Below are positions 42,801 to 50,887 of a DNA stretch of 64,000 bases, piece by piece; within the stretch, counting starts at the first letter, position 1; each line of letters opens with the position of its first letter. Under the pieces are notes generated by a model. It was given only the letters and a program-made list of their open reading frames with translations, made no database searches and had not been told where the DNA came from. Source of the DNA: UMGS172 sp045636945 (GTDB taxonomy: Bacteria; Bacillota; Clostridia; Oscillospirales; Acutalibacteraceae); the NCBI GenBank assembly GCA_045636945.1, contig JAZTYO010000031.1, positions 1-64,000 on the forward strand, read 5' to 3'. The position numbers and the translations under genes are program-made.

Positions 42801-43931
42801 ATGAGTGACGAAAAAGATACCAAGAGAAAAAAGATTATGTACGTTCCTGATGAGGAGGTTCTTGCAGAAGGCAAGGCTCTCAAGAAAGATAATATTGAGG
42901 TTTCTGCCATTGAGGAAACCGAAGCAGATGTTGAAGCTGTAAGCAAAAGCAAGAAAAAGGTTGGATTTTTTGGTCGTACTGTCGGCAAAATCATTCCTTC
43001 CAAGCGTGACAACAAGAAGACCGTTATCGTAAAACTTGTTGCATTAGTTGCCGCACTTGCTCTTATCGGTAGTGCCGTATATCTTGCAACCTACTTCGGT
43101 GACCTTAGTGTTCAGAACGGCAAGATTGAAAACGTACGTAACAACTACGAGCTTAACCGTGATGACTACACCCGTAACGAAGACAATCAGTTTTCCAAAT
43201 TTGATTATCTTAAAACGCTTAATCCTGATATTATCGGTTGGATAAGCATTGATAACACCGAGGTCAATAACCCTGTATATCAGACCACCGATAATCAATA
43301 CTACGTCGACCACGATATGGACAAGAAGAAGAACACCTACGGTGCTTTGTTCCTTGACTACCGTTGTGACATTGACCCCAAGGCACTGACCCAGAATCAG
43401 ATTATCTACGGTCACAATATGCGTTATGGCGCTATGTTTGGAAGCCTTGACGAGTACCGCGATATTGAGTTTGCTAAAAAGAGTAGTATCGTAAAATTCG
43501 ACTCTCTATATGAGCAACGCGTTTACAAGATTTTTGCTATTATGATTGTAAACGATACCGAAGATGAGACATTTGGTTATTCCTACACTGCTTACCGTTC
43601 TGAATTCACCGGTGATACCGACTTCCTTCAGTGGGTCGATCGCAGTAAACAAAGAAGTCTGTATGACTTCCCTGTCGATGTAAAGGCAGAGGACGAGGTA
43701 ATCACCCTTTCGACCTGCTGCTATGATTACACAAACGCACGTTTTGTTATTCTTGCCCGACTTGTACGTAACGGTGAAGAATCCACCGTTGATGCCTCGA
43801 AGATTGTCAAGAATACCGACGTTATTTATTCCAAGGAGTACTACAACAAGAAGAAACTCCCTATCCCCAACATCAGTTCTTCAACAACCTCCACTACTGA
43901 TTCTAGCAATAAAATAAATGCCAGCAAATAA
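42801..43931 (+). CDS. Class B sortase
   Basis: 376 residues. A charged cytosolic head (1-70) precedes one membrane helix (about 74-97). The sortase B domain (about 130-325) contains PDIIGWISIDNTEVNNPVYQ (in parts), catalytic His205 in YGHNMRYG, Cys306 in TLSTCCYDY and Arg314 in NARFVILARL. A Ser/Thr-rich tail follows. The catalytic set is complete, so it should cleave and anchor a surface protein. No substrate with an NPxTN/LPxTG-like signal was seen in the window. GGAGAAAA precedes the ATG; the next gene starts 18 bases later. Confidence 0.95.
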   Translation: MSDEKDTKRKKIMYVPDEEVLAEGKALKKDNIEVSAIEETEADVEAVSKSKKKVGFFGRTVGKIIPSKRDNKKTVIVKLVALVAALALIGSAVYLATYFGDLSVQNGKIENVRNNYELNRDDYTRNEDNQFSKFDYLKTLNPDIIGWISIDNTEVNNPVYQTTDNQYYVDHDMDKKKNTYGALFLDYRCDIDPKALTQNQIIYGHNMRYGAMFGSLDEYRDIEFAKKSSIVKFDSLYEQRVYKIFAIMIVNDTEDETFGYSYTAYRSEFTGDTDFLQWVDRSKQRSLYDFPVDVKAEDEVITLSTCCYDYTNARFVILARLVRNGEESTVDASKIVKNTDVIYSKEYYNKKKLPIPNISSSTTSTTDSSNKINASK

Positions 43932-43949
43932 TATTAAGGAGTAAAAGAT

Positions 43950-46900
43950 ATGGCAAAGGATGTGAAAATCGAAATCCTTTATTATAAAACCGCGACAGAC
44001 ATCTCTTTAGAGTTTGGTCTGCACGGTGATTGTCCTTTGCGCATTTTACATTCCAACTGCAATAGTATAGAAGAGTTTTTTAAGGCTTTAAAACGTGCAA
44101 TTTCTCGCAGTGAGATTATTCTTACAGTCGGCGGTTACTCCGATGAGGATTATCTTCCCGAATTTATTGCTTGCTCTATCAGTAAGAAATGCATTACCCC
44201 TGACTATCGTAAGCAAAATATAATCACTAAATCTAAATACCCTATCCCTGACGGTTCTGTTCCACTTGCACCCAAAAGTCGTTTATTCGGCGGATTTTTG
44301 ATAGAAAGCGGTCCACAAACTATCATAAGCCTTGTTGATGACCGTAAAATAAGACTTGATATCGTAAATCAGTTTATTGTCGAGTATATATCCGAACATC
44401 ATAGAGTTTATAATCAGCCTTTTGGTGTGAAGATCGGTAACGACTTGCCGACCGAGAATGATGCAATCATTGAAAACAACCAATCCGCAGATGATGTCGT
44501 ATCAGAAGGCAACGATATTGAGGCAAGCGTCGAAATTCACGAGTCCAACGATACAGAATCAAATACCGATGAAGAATACACTATCTCAAATCAAGATAAC
44601 TTTGTAATACAAAATGATTTATGTGATACCAAATCGGTTAACAGCACAGTTGAAGAATCATCTTCCGATTATGAAAACGATTCTGAAACAGCCGACTTTT
44701 CGTATGAGTCTGATATGTTAGTTGCAAACGACATCCGCACCGATATTGAAGAGCAAGAACCGACATTCAACGACGAAACGGATTTTGTTGAGTCGGAAGA
44801 TGATGAAGATGAGGATACCGAAGAATGTGAAACCAAGTCCGATATATATTATTGCGATAATTACCACGCTCAACGTCACTGTTCTCGTCGTAAAAAGCGA
44901 GCAGTACGCATTTGGTGTATAATCCTTTCCTTGCTTGTGATACTTTCTACCGCTGGTGGTTTGTATTTTTATCCAAGACCCAATAACAACAGCGTTGATT
45001 TTTACAAAGAGTTCAACGATATTTATCACTCTCACGGCGACGATATTGCAAGTGGCTTCCAAAAGGTCAAGCAACATAACAATGCCGTTTTTACTTGGCT
45101 TAAGTTTGACGATATCGATATTAACCACCCTGTTTTCAGCGTGGTGAATGCTTCTCAAAATAAATATTTAAACAAACTGCCCGACGGTAAAGACGATGTC
45201 CGCGGCACACTTTATTCAGAGTTTGTCGGTTCTCTCACCTCGTCGAGTGAAAATGCCGTTATATACGGTAATGCAACTGACGGGGGACTTTTGCAAAACA
45301 TCTCAAACATTACTTCATTGCTTGGCAAGGAATTTACTGCTGCAGACGCCAGATTCTTGACAACCTGGCAGGTATTTTCAGTATTTACTCACAGTTCTGC
45401 CAACGGTTACGACTATGTAAATACGTCTTTTGAAAACGACGAAGCCTACAAAGAGCATCTTTTGGCCTTGCAGAATCTTTCGGTCGGTAATTTTGAAAAA
45501 ACGATTTACGGAAACGAAAAGCTTCTCATAATCGTTGGCATAACGCCAAACGACAAATTCGTTTTGGTCGCAAGTCTTGGTTCTGTACGCGTTTTGTCGG
45601 TTACCAATGAAATCATAAACAGTGCTATCGGCAATGTTTCGGACCCCGATTCTTCCTATTTAACCTCATCTGAGGATACCTCCTCCGAGGACGAGCCTGA
45701 TACGGGTGACCATAACGATTTTCACGGCGATTCGCCTGATATTATTCTTCCTCCGCCGATAACAAATTCATCAGCGCCGACAACATCTGACAGTTCAGCA
45801 TCGAAGCCGTCATCTTCAACTGCTCAATCGTCGAATGCGTCTTTACCGAGCAGTTCAAGTGATACGTCAACCACCTCCTCAGAGAGCAGTTCTTCGAGTG
45901 TATCTTCGGTTGACAGCTCATCAGACATCACCTCCTCTGTGACCTCGAGCACCGAATCAGCTTCATCTGAAATAACTTCTTCTGAGGTTACGTCAACCGA
46001 GCCTTCGACTTCCAATACGCCTTCTTCCGAGGTTTCAAGCAACGTCATTTCGACAACACCGTCCTCAACAGTAAGTTCTACCTCATCCGAGGCTACGTCG
46101 TCGGAGCAACCGAAACCGACTGTTGACCCGATATACACTTGGAACGTTGAGTTGTCCTGCATCGATAACGCAACAGGCATCAAGTATACTGGTAGTGCGG
46201 TCAATATAGTTGCAATGATTATTGAAGACGAAATGAGTCCCACGATTGACCCTCCCGAAGCTTTGATTGCACAGGCTGTTGTCAAGTATAATTGGTTGTT
46301 AAATAACAACGGTATGAACCCTAACAAGGCGCCGAGTAACGCTCTTGACCCCAACCCTACTCCACAGGCAGTACAGTATGCAACTGCGGCAAAGGGTATG
46401 GTACTTATGTATGGCAACACCGTTGCAAAGACCTATTGCCACGCATACTCGGCAGGTAAAACTTCAAGCTATTCTGACGTTTGGGGTGGTAGCGGATATC
46501 CATACCTTCAGAGCGTTGACTGTCCCGTTGACGAAGAATTGAAGGATTTTAAAACCTCAACAACCTATACCGCAGATAAAATTAAAGAGCTTATTAAAAA
46601 GCTTTGCAATATCGACGTTAGCAATATGCCAAAGTCAGAGTGGCTTAAACCCACACAGTACGATGCCAACGGACTATACTGCTTGAAGATTGAAATTGGC
46701 GGTAAGGAATATAAGGGTAAGTATGTTCGAGATACGCTTTTGGCCAAATCCAATACAGGAGTTGCGACCATCCGTTCAACGGCGTACGAAATCGTCTATA
46801 ACGAGGACGACGATATGTTTACCGTAACCTGCAAAGGCTACGGACACGGTGTCGGATTAAGTCAGCGAGGCGCCAAGGCTTATGCCAAGCAGGGTTGGAC

Positions 46901-46955
46901 CTGTGAGCAGATTTTGCTTCACTTCTTCCCAGGAACTACTTTAGTAAAACATTAA
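43950..46955 (+). CDS. Chimera: degenerate MoCF domain, TM, pseudo-sortase, stalk and SpoIID/LytB domain
   Basis: 1001 residues, AAGGAG upstream. (1) 1-150: CinA/MoCF-like; RAISRSEIILTVGGYSDEDY (49-68) parallels CinA's QAVDRSDAVIITGGLGPTPD, and KYPIPDGSVPLAP with GGFLIESGPQTIISL parallels CinA's second half, but GGLGPT and PGVPxEM are lost. (2) 155-305: very acidic linker. (3) RRKKRAVR then a helix at 321-340, so the N-terminus is cytosolic. (4) 345-555: sortase-B-like; FTWLKFDDIDINHPVF and AVIYGNATDGG align with the upstream sortase, but His, Cys and Arg become Asn441, Ile528 and Lys536. (5) 560-722: Ser/Thr stalk. (6) 723-1001: SpoIID/LytB domain with EDEM around Glu761, SAGKTSSYSDVW, YGHGVGLSQRGA. 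It probably cuts peptidoglycan from a membrane-tethered stalk; the partners of the dead domains are unknown. Confidence 0.85.
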   Translation: MAKDVKIEILYYKTATDISLEFGLHGDCPLRILHSNCNSIEEFFKALKRAISRSEIILTVGGYSDEDYLPEFIACSISKKCITPDYRKQNIITKSKYPIPDGSVPLAPKSRLFGGFLIESGPQTIISLVDDRKIRLDIVNQFIVEYISEHHRVYNQPFGVKIGNDLPTENDAIIENNQSADDVVSEGNDIEASVEIHESNDTESNTDEEYTISNQDNFVIQNDLCDTKSVNSTVEESSSDYENDSETADFSYESDMLVANDIRTDIEEQEPTFNDETDFVESEDDEDEDTEECETKSDIYYCDNYHAQRHCSRRKKRAVRIWCIILSLLVILSTAGGLYFYPRPNNNSVDFYKEFNDIYHSHGDDIASGFQKVKQHNNAVFTWLKFDDIDINHPVFSVVNASQNKYLNKLPDGKDDVRGTLYSEFVGSLTSSSENAVIYGNATDGGLLQNISNITSLLGKEFTAADARFLTTWQVFSVFTHSSANGYDYVNTSFENDEAYKEHLLALQNLSVGNFEKTIYGNEKLLIIVGITPNDKFVLVASLGSVRVLSVTNEIINSAIGNVSDPDSSYLTSSEDTSSEDEPDTGDHNDFHGDSPDIILPPPITNSSAPTTSDSSASKPSSSTAQSSNASLPSSSSDTSTTSSESSSSSVSSVDSSSDITSSVTSSTESASSEITSSEVTSTEPSTSNTPSSEVSSNVISTTPSSTVSSTSSEATSSEQPKPTVDPIYTWNVELSCIDNATGIKYTGSAVNIVAMIIEDEMSPTIDPPEALIAQAVVKYNWLLNNNGMNPNKAPSNALDPNPTPQAVQYATAAKGMVLMYGNTVAKTYCHAYSAGKTSSYSDVWGGSGYPYLQSVDCPVDEELKDFKTSTTYTADKIKELIKKLCNIDVSNMPKSEWLKPTQYDANGLYCLKIEIGGKEYKGKYVRDTLLAKSNTGVATIRSTAYEIVYNEDDDMFTVTCKGYGHGVGLSQRGAKAYAKQGWTCEQILLHFFPGTTLVKH

Positions 46956-46965
46956 GAGGTGTTAT

Positions 46966-47454
46966 ATGGTTGAATCTTTAGTTGAATTCTTCGGCAGTAT
47001 GCCCGACGAATTGATAATTTTTATTATCTCAATGCTCCCGATTGTTGAACTTCGTGGAGGACTTATCGCTGCATCGCTTCTGGGAGTTGAGTGGTATATT
47101 GCTTTGCCGATATGTGTTATTGGAAATATGCTTCCTATCCCCTTTATATTGTTGTTTATCCGCAAGATTTTCGACTTCCTCAGAGATAAGCCGTTGTTCA
47201 GACGAATTATCCCGAGGCTTGAGAAAAAAGCGGGTGAAAAAGGCAGTAAGATAAACAAAGGACGTTTCTGGGGACTTTACACCTTTGTTGCTATCCCCAT
47301 CCCCGGAACAGGTGCATGGATGGGTGCGTTGGCGGCAACAATGCTCGACGTACGAATGAAAAAGTCACTCCCGATAATCACCTTGGGTGTAGTAACAGCA
47401 GGTGTACTGATGCTTATTATTTCCTATTTCATACCCGGTCTGTTCGGATTTTAA
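46966..47454 (+). CDS. COG2426 small membrane protein (Sm_multidrug_ex family)
   Basis: 162 residues with four or five hydrophobic segments. ISMLPIVELRGGLIAASLLG near the N-terminus and YTFVAIPIPGTGAWMGALAATM are the conserved blocks of PF06695, with the paired Pro-rich loops seen in DedA-like folds. It is named a putative small multidrug exporter without firm evidence. It follows the chimera by 10 bases, with AAGAGGTG as ribosome binding site, and ends the plus-strand operon. No convincing terminator was found in the next 180 bases. Confidence 0.87.
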   Translation: MVESLVEFFGSMPDELIIFIISMLPIVELRGGLIAASLLGVEWYIALPICVIGNMLPIPFILLFIRKIFDFLRDKPLFRRIIPRLEKKAGEKGSKINKGRFWGLYTFVAIPIPGTGAWMGALAATMLDVRMKKSLPIITLGVVTAGVLMLIISYFIPGLFGF

Positions 47455-47640
47455 CTTAATACAATAATATAAAAAACCGCTTCAGTTTTTAACATTTTAT
47501 AAATAGATATACAAAATCTTTTTTCATCTCACTCTACACAACGTCGAAAGCAAGCCACTTCACTACATTTATATATAAATCTATTTTTGCGGAATGGATA
47601 AATACATTCCCTACAAAAGGTATAAAATCTGTACACAACA

Positions 47641-47672
47641 AATCCCTCCCAAGCATACGCTTGGGAGGGATT
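47641..47672. terminator. Terminator downstream of ftsZ
   Basis: Perfect 14-bp arms AATCCCTCCCAAGC/GCTTGGGAGGGATT with loop ATAC; a modest U-run (ATTTG) follows on the minus strand. The rest of the gap from 47455 holds only a short inverted repeat, GGAATG/CATTCC near 47597-47615, and no gene. Confidence 0.8.
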
Positions 47673-47698
47673 ATATGTTCTAGATAATCTGTTATAAA

Positions 47699-48763
47699 TT
47701 ACTTGTTAAGTGCGTCAAGAATGGTGATATAGCCATCATCCTCTGCCTGAGCGCCAGCATTAAACGAAGAAAGAATATCATCTGCAGGGCTCTTCTCATC
47801 CTTACCATCGTCACCAAGACCGGTAGCAACAACGATAATCCGCATCTCATCCTCAAGGTTAGGATCAAGCTGTGCACCCCAAATAATAGTTGCATCAGGA
47901 TGAGCCATATTGGAGATGATGGTAGAAGCCTGTTCGACCTCTTCGAGTCCGATGTCCTCAGAGCCGATAATGCTTATGATAACACCGCGAGCATTCTCCA
48001 TACTGGTTTCGATAAGCGGGCTGGAAATAGCCTTCTGAGCTGCAAGTTCTGCCTTGTCTCTACCTGAAGCAATGCCAACACCCATATGAGCATAGCCTGC
48101 ATCCTTCATAACTGCGGTAACGTCAGCAAAGTCAAGGTTGACCATAGAGGTAACGTTGATAAGCTCAGAAATACTCTGAACACCCTGACGGAGAACATCA
48201 TCCGCAATTTCGAAAGCGTTCTTAAGAGTGATCTTCTGTTCAGAAACAAACTTAAGTCTCTCATTAGGGATAACGATAAGGCTATCAACATGAGCACGAA
48301 GCTGCTCAATGCCTTCCTCAGCCTGAATCATTCTTCTTCTGCCTTCGAATGCGAAAGGCTTGGTTACGATACCAACAGTAAGGATACCGAGCTCCTTAGC
48401 AATCTGAGCAACAACGGGAGCCGCACCGGTACCGGTACCGCCGCCCATACCTGCTGCGATAAATACCATATCTGCACTGCGAAGTGCTGCTGCAATTTCT
48501 TCCTTAGACTCCTGAGCAGCGCTTTCACCCTTATCGGGAGAAGCTCCTGCACCCTGACCCTTAGTAAGCTTTTCACCAATCTGAATCTTATGTGTTGCTT
48601 TGGAGAGCAAAAGTGCTGCCTTATCGGTATTGATTGCAATAAACTCAACACCGCGAACACCTGCGTCTACCATACGGTTAACAGCGTTACCGCCGCCGCC
48701 GCCAACACCAACGACTTTAATCTGTACTACATCAGCAGTTTCGTTGTCAATTTCGAATGCCAT
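47699..48763 (-). CDS. ftsZ: Cell division tubulin homologue FtsZ
   Basis: 354 residues from the ATG at 48763; the in-frame start three codons upstream touches the GGAAGG site. Contains KVVGVGGGGGNAVNRM, the tubulin signature GGGTGTG (107-113) and NLDFADV. After a short linker comes the C-terminal docking peptide DDGYITILDALNK. The linker is unusually short (about 25 residues). It polymerises with GTP to form the Z ring. It has its own promoter at 48824-48852 downstream of ftsQ, so it is probably expressed beyond the dcw transcript. Confidence 0.99.
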   Translation of the reverse strand: MAFEIDNETADVVQIKVVGVGGGGGNAVNRMVDAGVRGVEFIAINTDKAALLLSKATHKIQIGEKLTKGQGAGASPDKGESAAQESKEEIAAALRSADMVFIAAGMGGGTGTGAAPVVAQIAKELGILTVGIVTKPFAFEGRRRMIQAEEGIEQLRAHVDSLIVIPNERLKFVSEQKITLKNAFEIADDVLRQGVQSISELINVTSMVNLDFADVTAVMKDAGYAHMGVGIASGRDKAELAAQKAISSPLIETSMENARGVIISIIGSEDIGLEEVEQASTIISNMAHPDATIIWGAQLDPNLEDEMRIIVVATGLGDDGKDEKSPADDILSSFNAGAQAEDDGYITILDALNK

Positions 48764-48823
48764 TTTAATCATCCTTCCAATTTTATATATAATAATGCCT
48801 ATACTTGCAGTATTCCGTAGATA

Positions 48824-48852
48824 ATTCTACCACGTAATTCTATAAAATGCAA
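48824..48852 (-). promoter_or_regulatory. ftsZ promoter
   Basis: Minus-strand TTGCAT (48847-48852), 17 bases, TAGAAT (48824-48829). Confidence 0.75.
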
Positions 48853-48927
48853 TACCTAAAATCGAAAAAAACCAAAAATGTAGTAATTTTTTTTATTCAA
48901 AACGCTATATATTGGATTTTCGAGCAA

Positions 48928-49731
48928 TTATTCGAGGTATTTATCAATATTCTCGTACTTTGAAACTGCTTCCTTGTGTTCCAAAGACCACGAATCAAGT
49001 GATATACTCACCATAGCATCCTTATCGACCTTTAAAAGCATCGTTTTAAGATGAGTAAGTTTACCTCCAAGATCGGTATAACTGCCAAGCTTTACATACA
49101 CTTTATCCCCTATTGCAAATCTTATATCGACCAAACTTCTTATATCAACGAAGGTAACTTCCAAATTATTGTCACTGCAAATATTCAGCAATTCTGTCAA
49201 CACATCTCTTTGTTGATTATCTTTATATTTTAATGTCTTTCCAACCTCTAATGTTTCTACATCAAGACCTTTTACTCTTAAGACACCTTCAGGTCTGGTT
49301 GTGATATTACGCAATATTTTATATTCTTCGTCGCAAACATACATACCGTCCTGCATTTCAAGTGTGTATTTTTCGGTCGCAGGAGTAACCTCTATGCCAA
49401 CCTTATCGGGAAATTTCTTTTTGACGGTTGCATCCTTTATGTAGGGTAAAGATTCCTCGATACGTATTTCAATATCTTCGACCGACATTTTCAAAAGATT
49501 ATCTCCGTTCATAATGCCCGAAGCGTAGATAATTTGCTCCTCGGAATAAACACTGCTGCCGATAATCTTGATTTCTTTAACGTTAAAAAACACGGTCAGC
49601 ATTAAAGCAACGGTAACACCGATAACAGCAACGATAACAACCAAGGCCGCAATTATTCTGTTTCTTTTTTTTCTGCGTTTACGATTATTTTTGACCGGTT
49701 TCGCATCATTTTCATTATATTCGATCTTCAT
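48928..49731 (-). CDS. ftsQ: Cell division protein FtsQ/DivIB
   Basis: 267 residues. A basic cytosolic head (KNNRKRRKKRNR), one membrane helix (about 26-50), then a POTRA domain (FFNVKEIKIIGSSVYSEEQIIYASGI, in parts) and a beta domain with FPDKVGIEVTPATEKY. It joins DivIC and FtsL in the divisome. GGAG precedes the ATG; murG ends 23 bases upstream. Confidence 0.94.
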   Translation of the reverse strand: MKIEYNENDAKPVKNNRKRRKKRNRIIAALVVIVAVIGVTVALMLTVFFNVKEIKIIGSSVYSEEQIIYASGIMNGDNLLKMSVEDIEIRIEESLPYIKDATVKKKFPDKVGIEVTPATEKYTLEMQDGMYVCDEEYKILRNITTRPEGVLRVKGLDVETLEVGKTLKYKDNQQRDVLTELLNICSDNNLEVTFVDIRSLVDIRFAIGDKVYVKLGSYTDLGGKLTHLKTMLLKVDKDAMVSISLDSWSLEHKEAVSKYENIDKYLE

Positions 49732-49754
49732 TTTTCAACTCCGATTAAATGAAA

Positions 49755-50876
49755 TTATTTCTTAGCCAAATTAATTATAATTTCGGCAATTTTGCGGTCA
49801 GCATCAGGGATTGCAGTAGCTTTAGCCGATTCAGACATAGCTATGAGCTTTTCTCTGTCACTGAACATATCGCGAACAGTTTGCAGTAGCAATTCACCGC
49901 TAAGGTCCTTCTCCTCAATAAGCTCGGCTGCATTGTTCTTTTTAAGCGACATTGCATTGTGGAACTGATGATTCTCGGCAACATACGGCGACGGAATCAG
50001 TATAGCAGGCTTTCCGCATATCTGAAGTTCGTTTACCGACATTGCACCTGCACGGCTGATAACAATATCTGCCGCAGCCATCATAACATCCATATTATCT
50101 ATGTATTCCAAAACCTTGACCGTACCGTTATCCTCGGTATATCCTACATCTTTTACACGGTCCAAAAATGCATTATAGCCCGATTTACCCGTGCCGTGGA
50201 AATGCATAAACTCTTTATTCTCAAGATTCCATTTTATAACATCAAACATTGCATCGTTAATAGCCTTAGCACCAAGACTTCCGCCAAAGGATAGCAACAC
50301 TTTAGCATCACTCGGTATACCAAGCACTTCCCTAGCCTGCTTCTTCGAAACGGCAGTCAACGACTGTCTTATAGGGTTGCCCGTAATAACAGGAAGATTT
50401 TTAGCATTAATATTCTTTACAGCATCCTCCATAGCTATCATAACGCAATCAACAATAGGTGCAAGCATTTTAATTGTGATACCGGGATATGCATTTGCCT
50501 CATGAACGGCAGTTTTTATGCCCATTTTAGCTGCTGTTCTGAGCACAGGTCCGCAAACGTATCCGCCTGTACCGACAACAACATCGGGTTTGAGTTGCTT
50601 TAAAAGCTTCTTTGAAGCAAAGGACGAGGTAACGGCCTTATATGCGGCACTGATGTTACGTCCGATATTTTTCAGGGTTAGTTTTCTTTGAAAACCCGAA
50701 ACGTCAATAGTATAAAAATCATAGCCTGCCAACGGTACAAGACGGCTTTCCATACCTCTTTCTGTCCCGACAAAGCTGATTTTACAGTCGGGGTCGACCT
50801 GCTTCAAATAACCTGCTACGGCAATGGCAGGGTTTATATGACCTGCGGTACCGCCACCTGCAAAAACTATGTGCAT
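49755..50876 (-). CDS. murG: UDP-GlcNAc:lipid I GlcNAc-transferase MurG
   Basis: 373 residues. The N-terminal GGGTAGHINPAIAVA loop, VVGTGGYVCGPVLRTA, LLSFGGSLGAKAINDAM, and the acceptor/donor site SRAGAMSVNELQICGKPAILIPSP (in parts) with NAMSL are all typical. Makes lipid II at the inner membrane face. Starts 12 bases after the ftsW/spoVE stop. Confidence 0.98.
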   Translation of the reverse strand: MHIVFAGGGTAGHINPAIAVAGYLKQVDPDCKISFVGTERGMESRLVPLAGYDFYTIDVSGFQRKLTLKNIGRNISAAYKAVTSSFASKKLLKQLKPDVVVGTGGYVCGPVLRTAAKMGIKTAVHEANAYPGITIKMLAPIVDCVMIAMEDAVKNINAKNLPVITGNPIRQSLTAVSKKQAREVLGIPSDAKVLLSFGGSLGAKAINDAMFDVIKWNLENKEFMHFHGTGKSGYNAFLDRVKDVGYTEDNGTVKVLEYIDNMDVMMAAADIVISRAGAMSVNELQICGKPAILIPSPYVAENHQFHNAMSLKKNNAAELIEEKDLSGELLLQTVRDMFSDREKLIAMSESAKATAIPDADRKIAEIIINLAKK

Positions 50877-50887
50877 ACTCTACACCT

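Noticed and set aside
45700..46120. Microsatellite or pseudogene in the chimera
   Set aside because: The Ser/Thr-rich stretch stays in frame with varied codons, as expected of an extracellular stalk.
47455..47640. Small RNA in the gap after the COG2426 gene
   Set aside because: Only one short inverted repeat and AT-rich sequence; no promoter-terminator pair could be supported.
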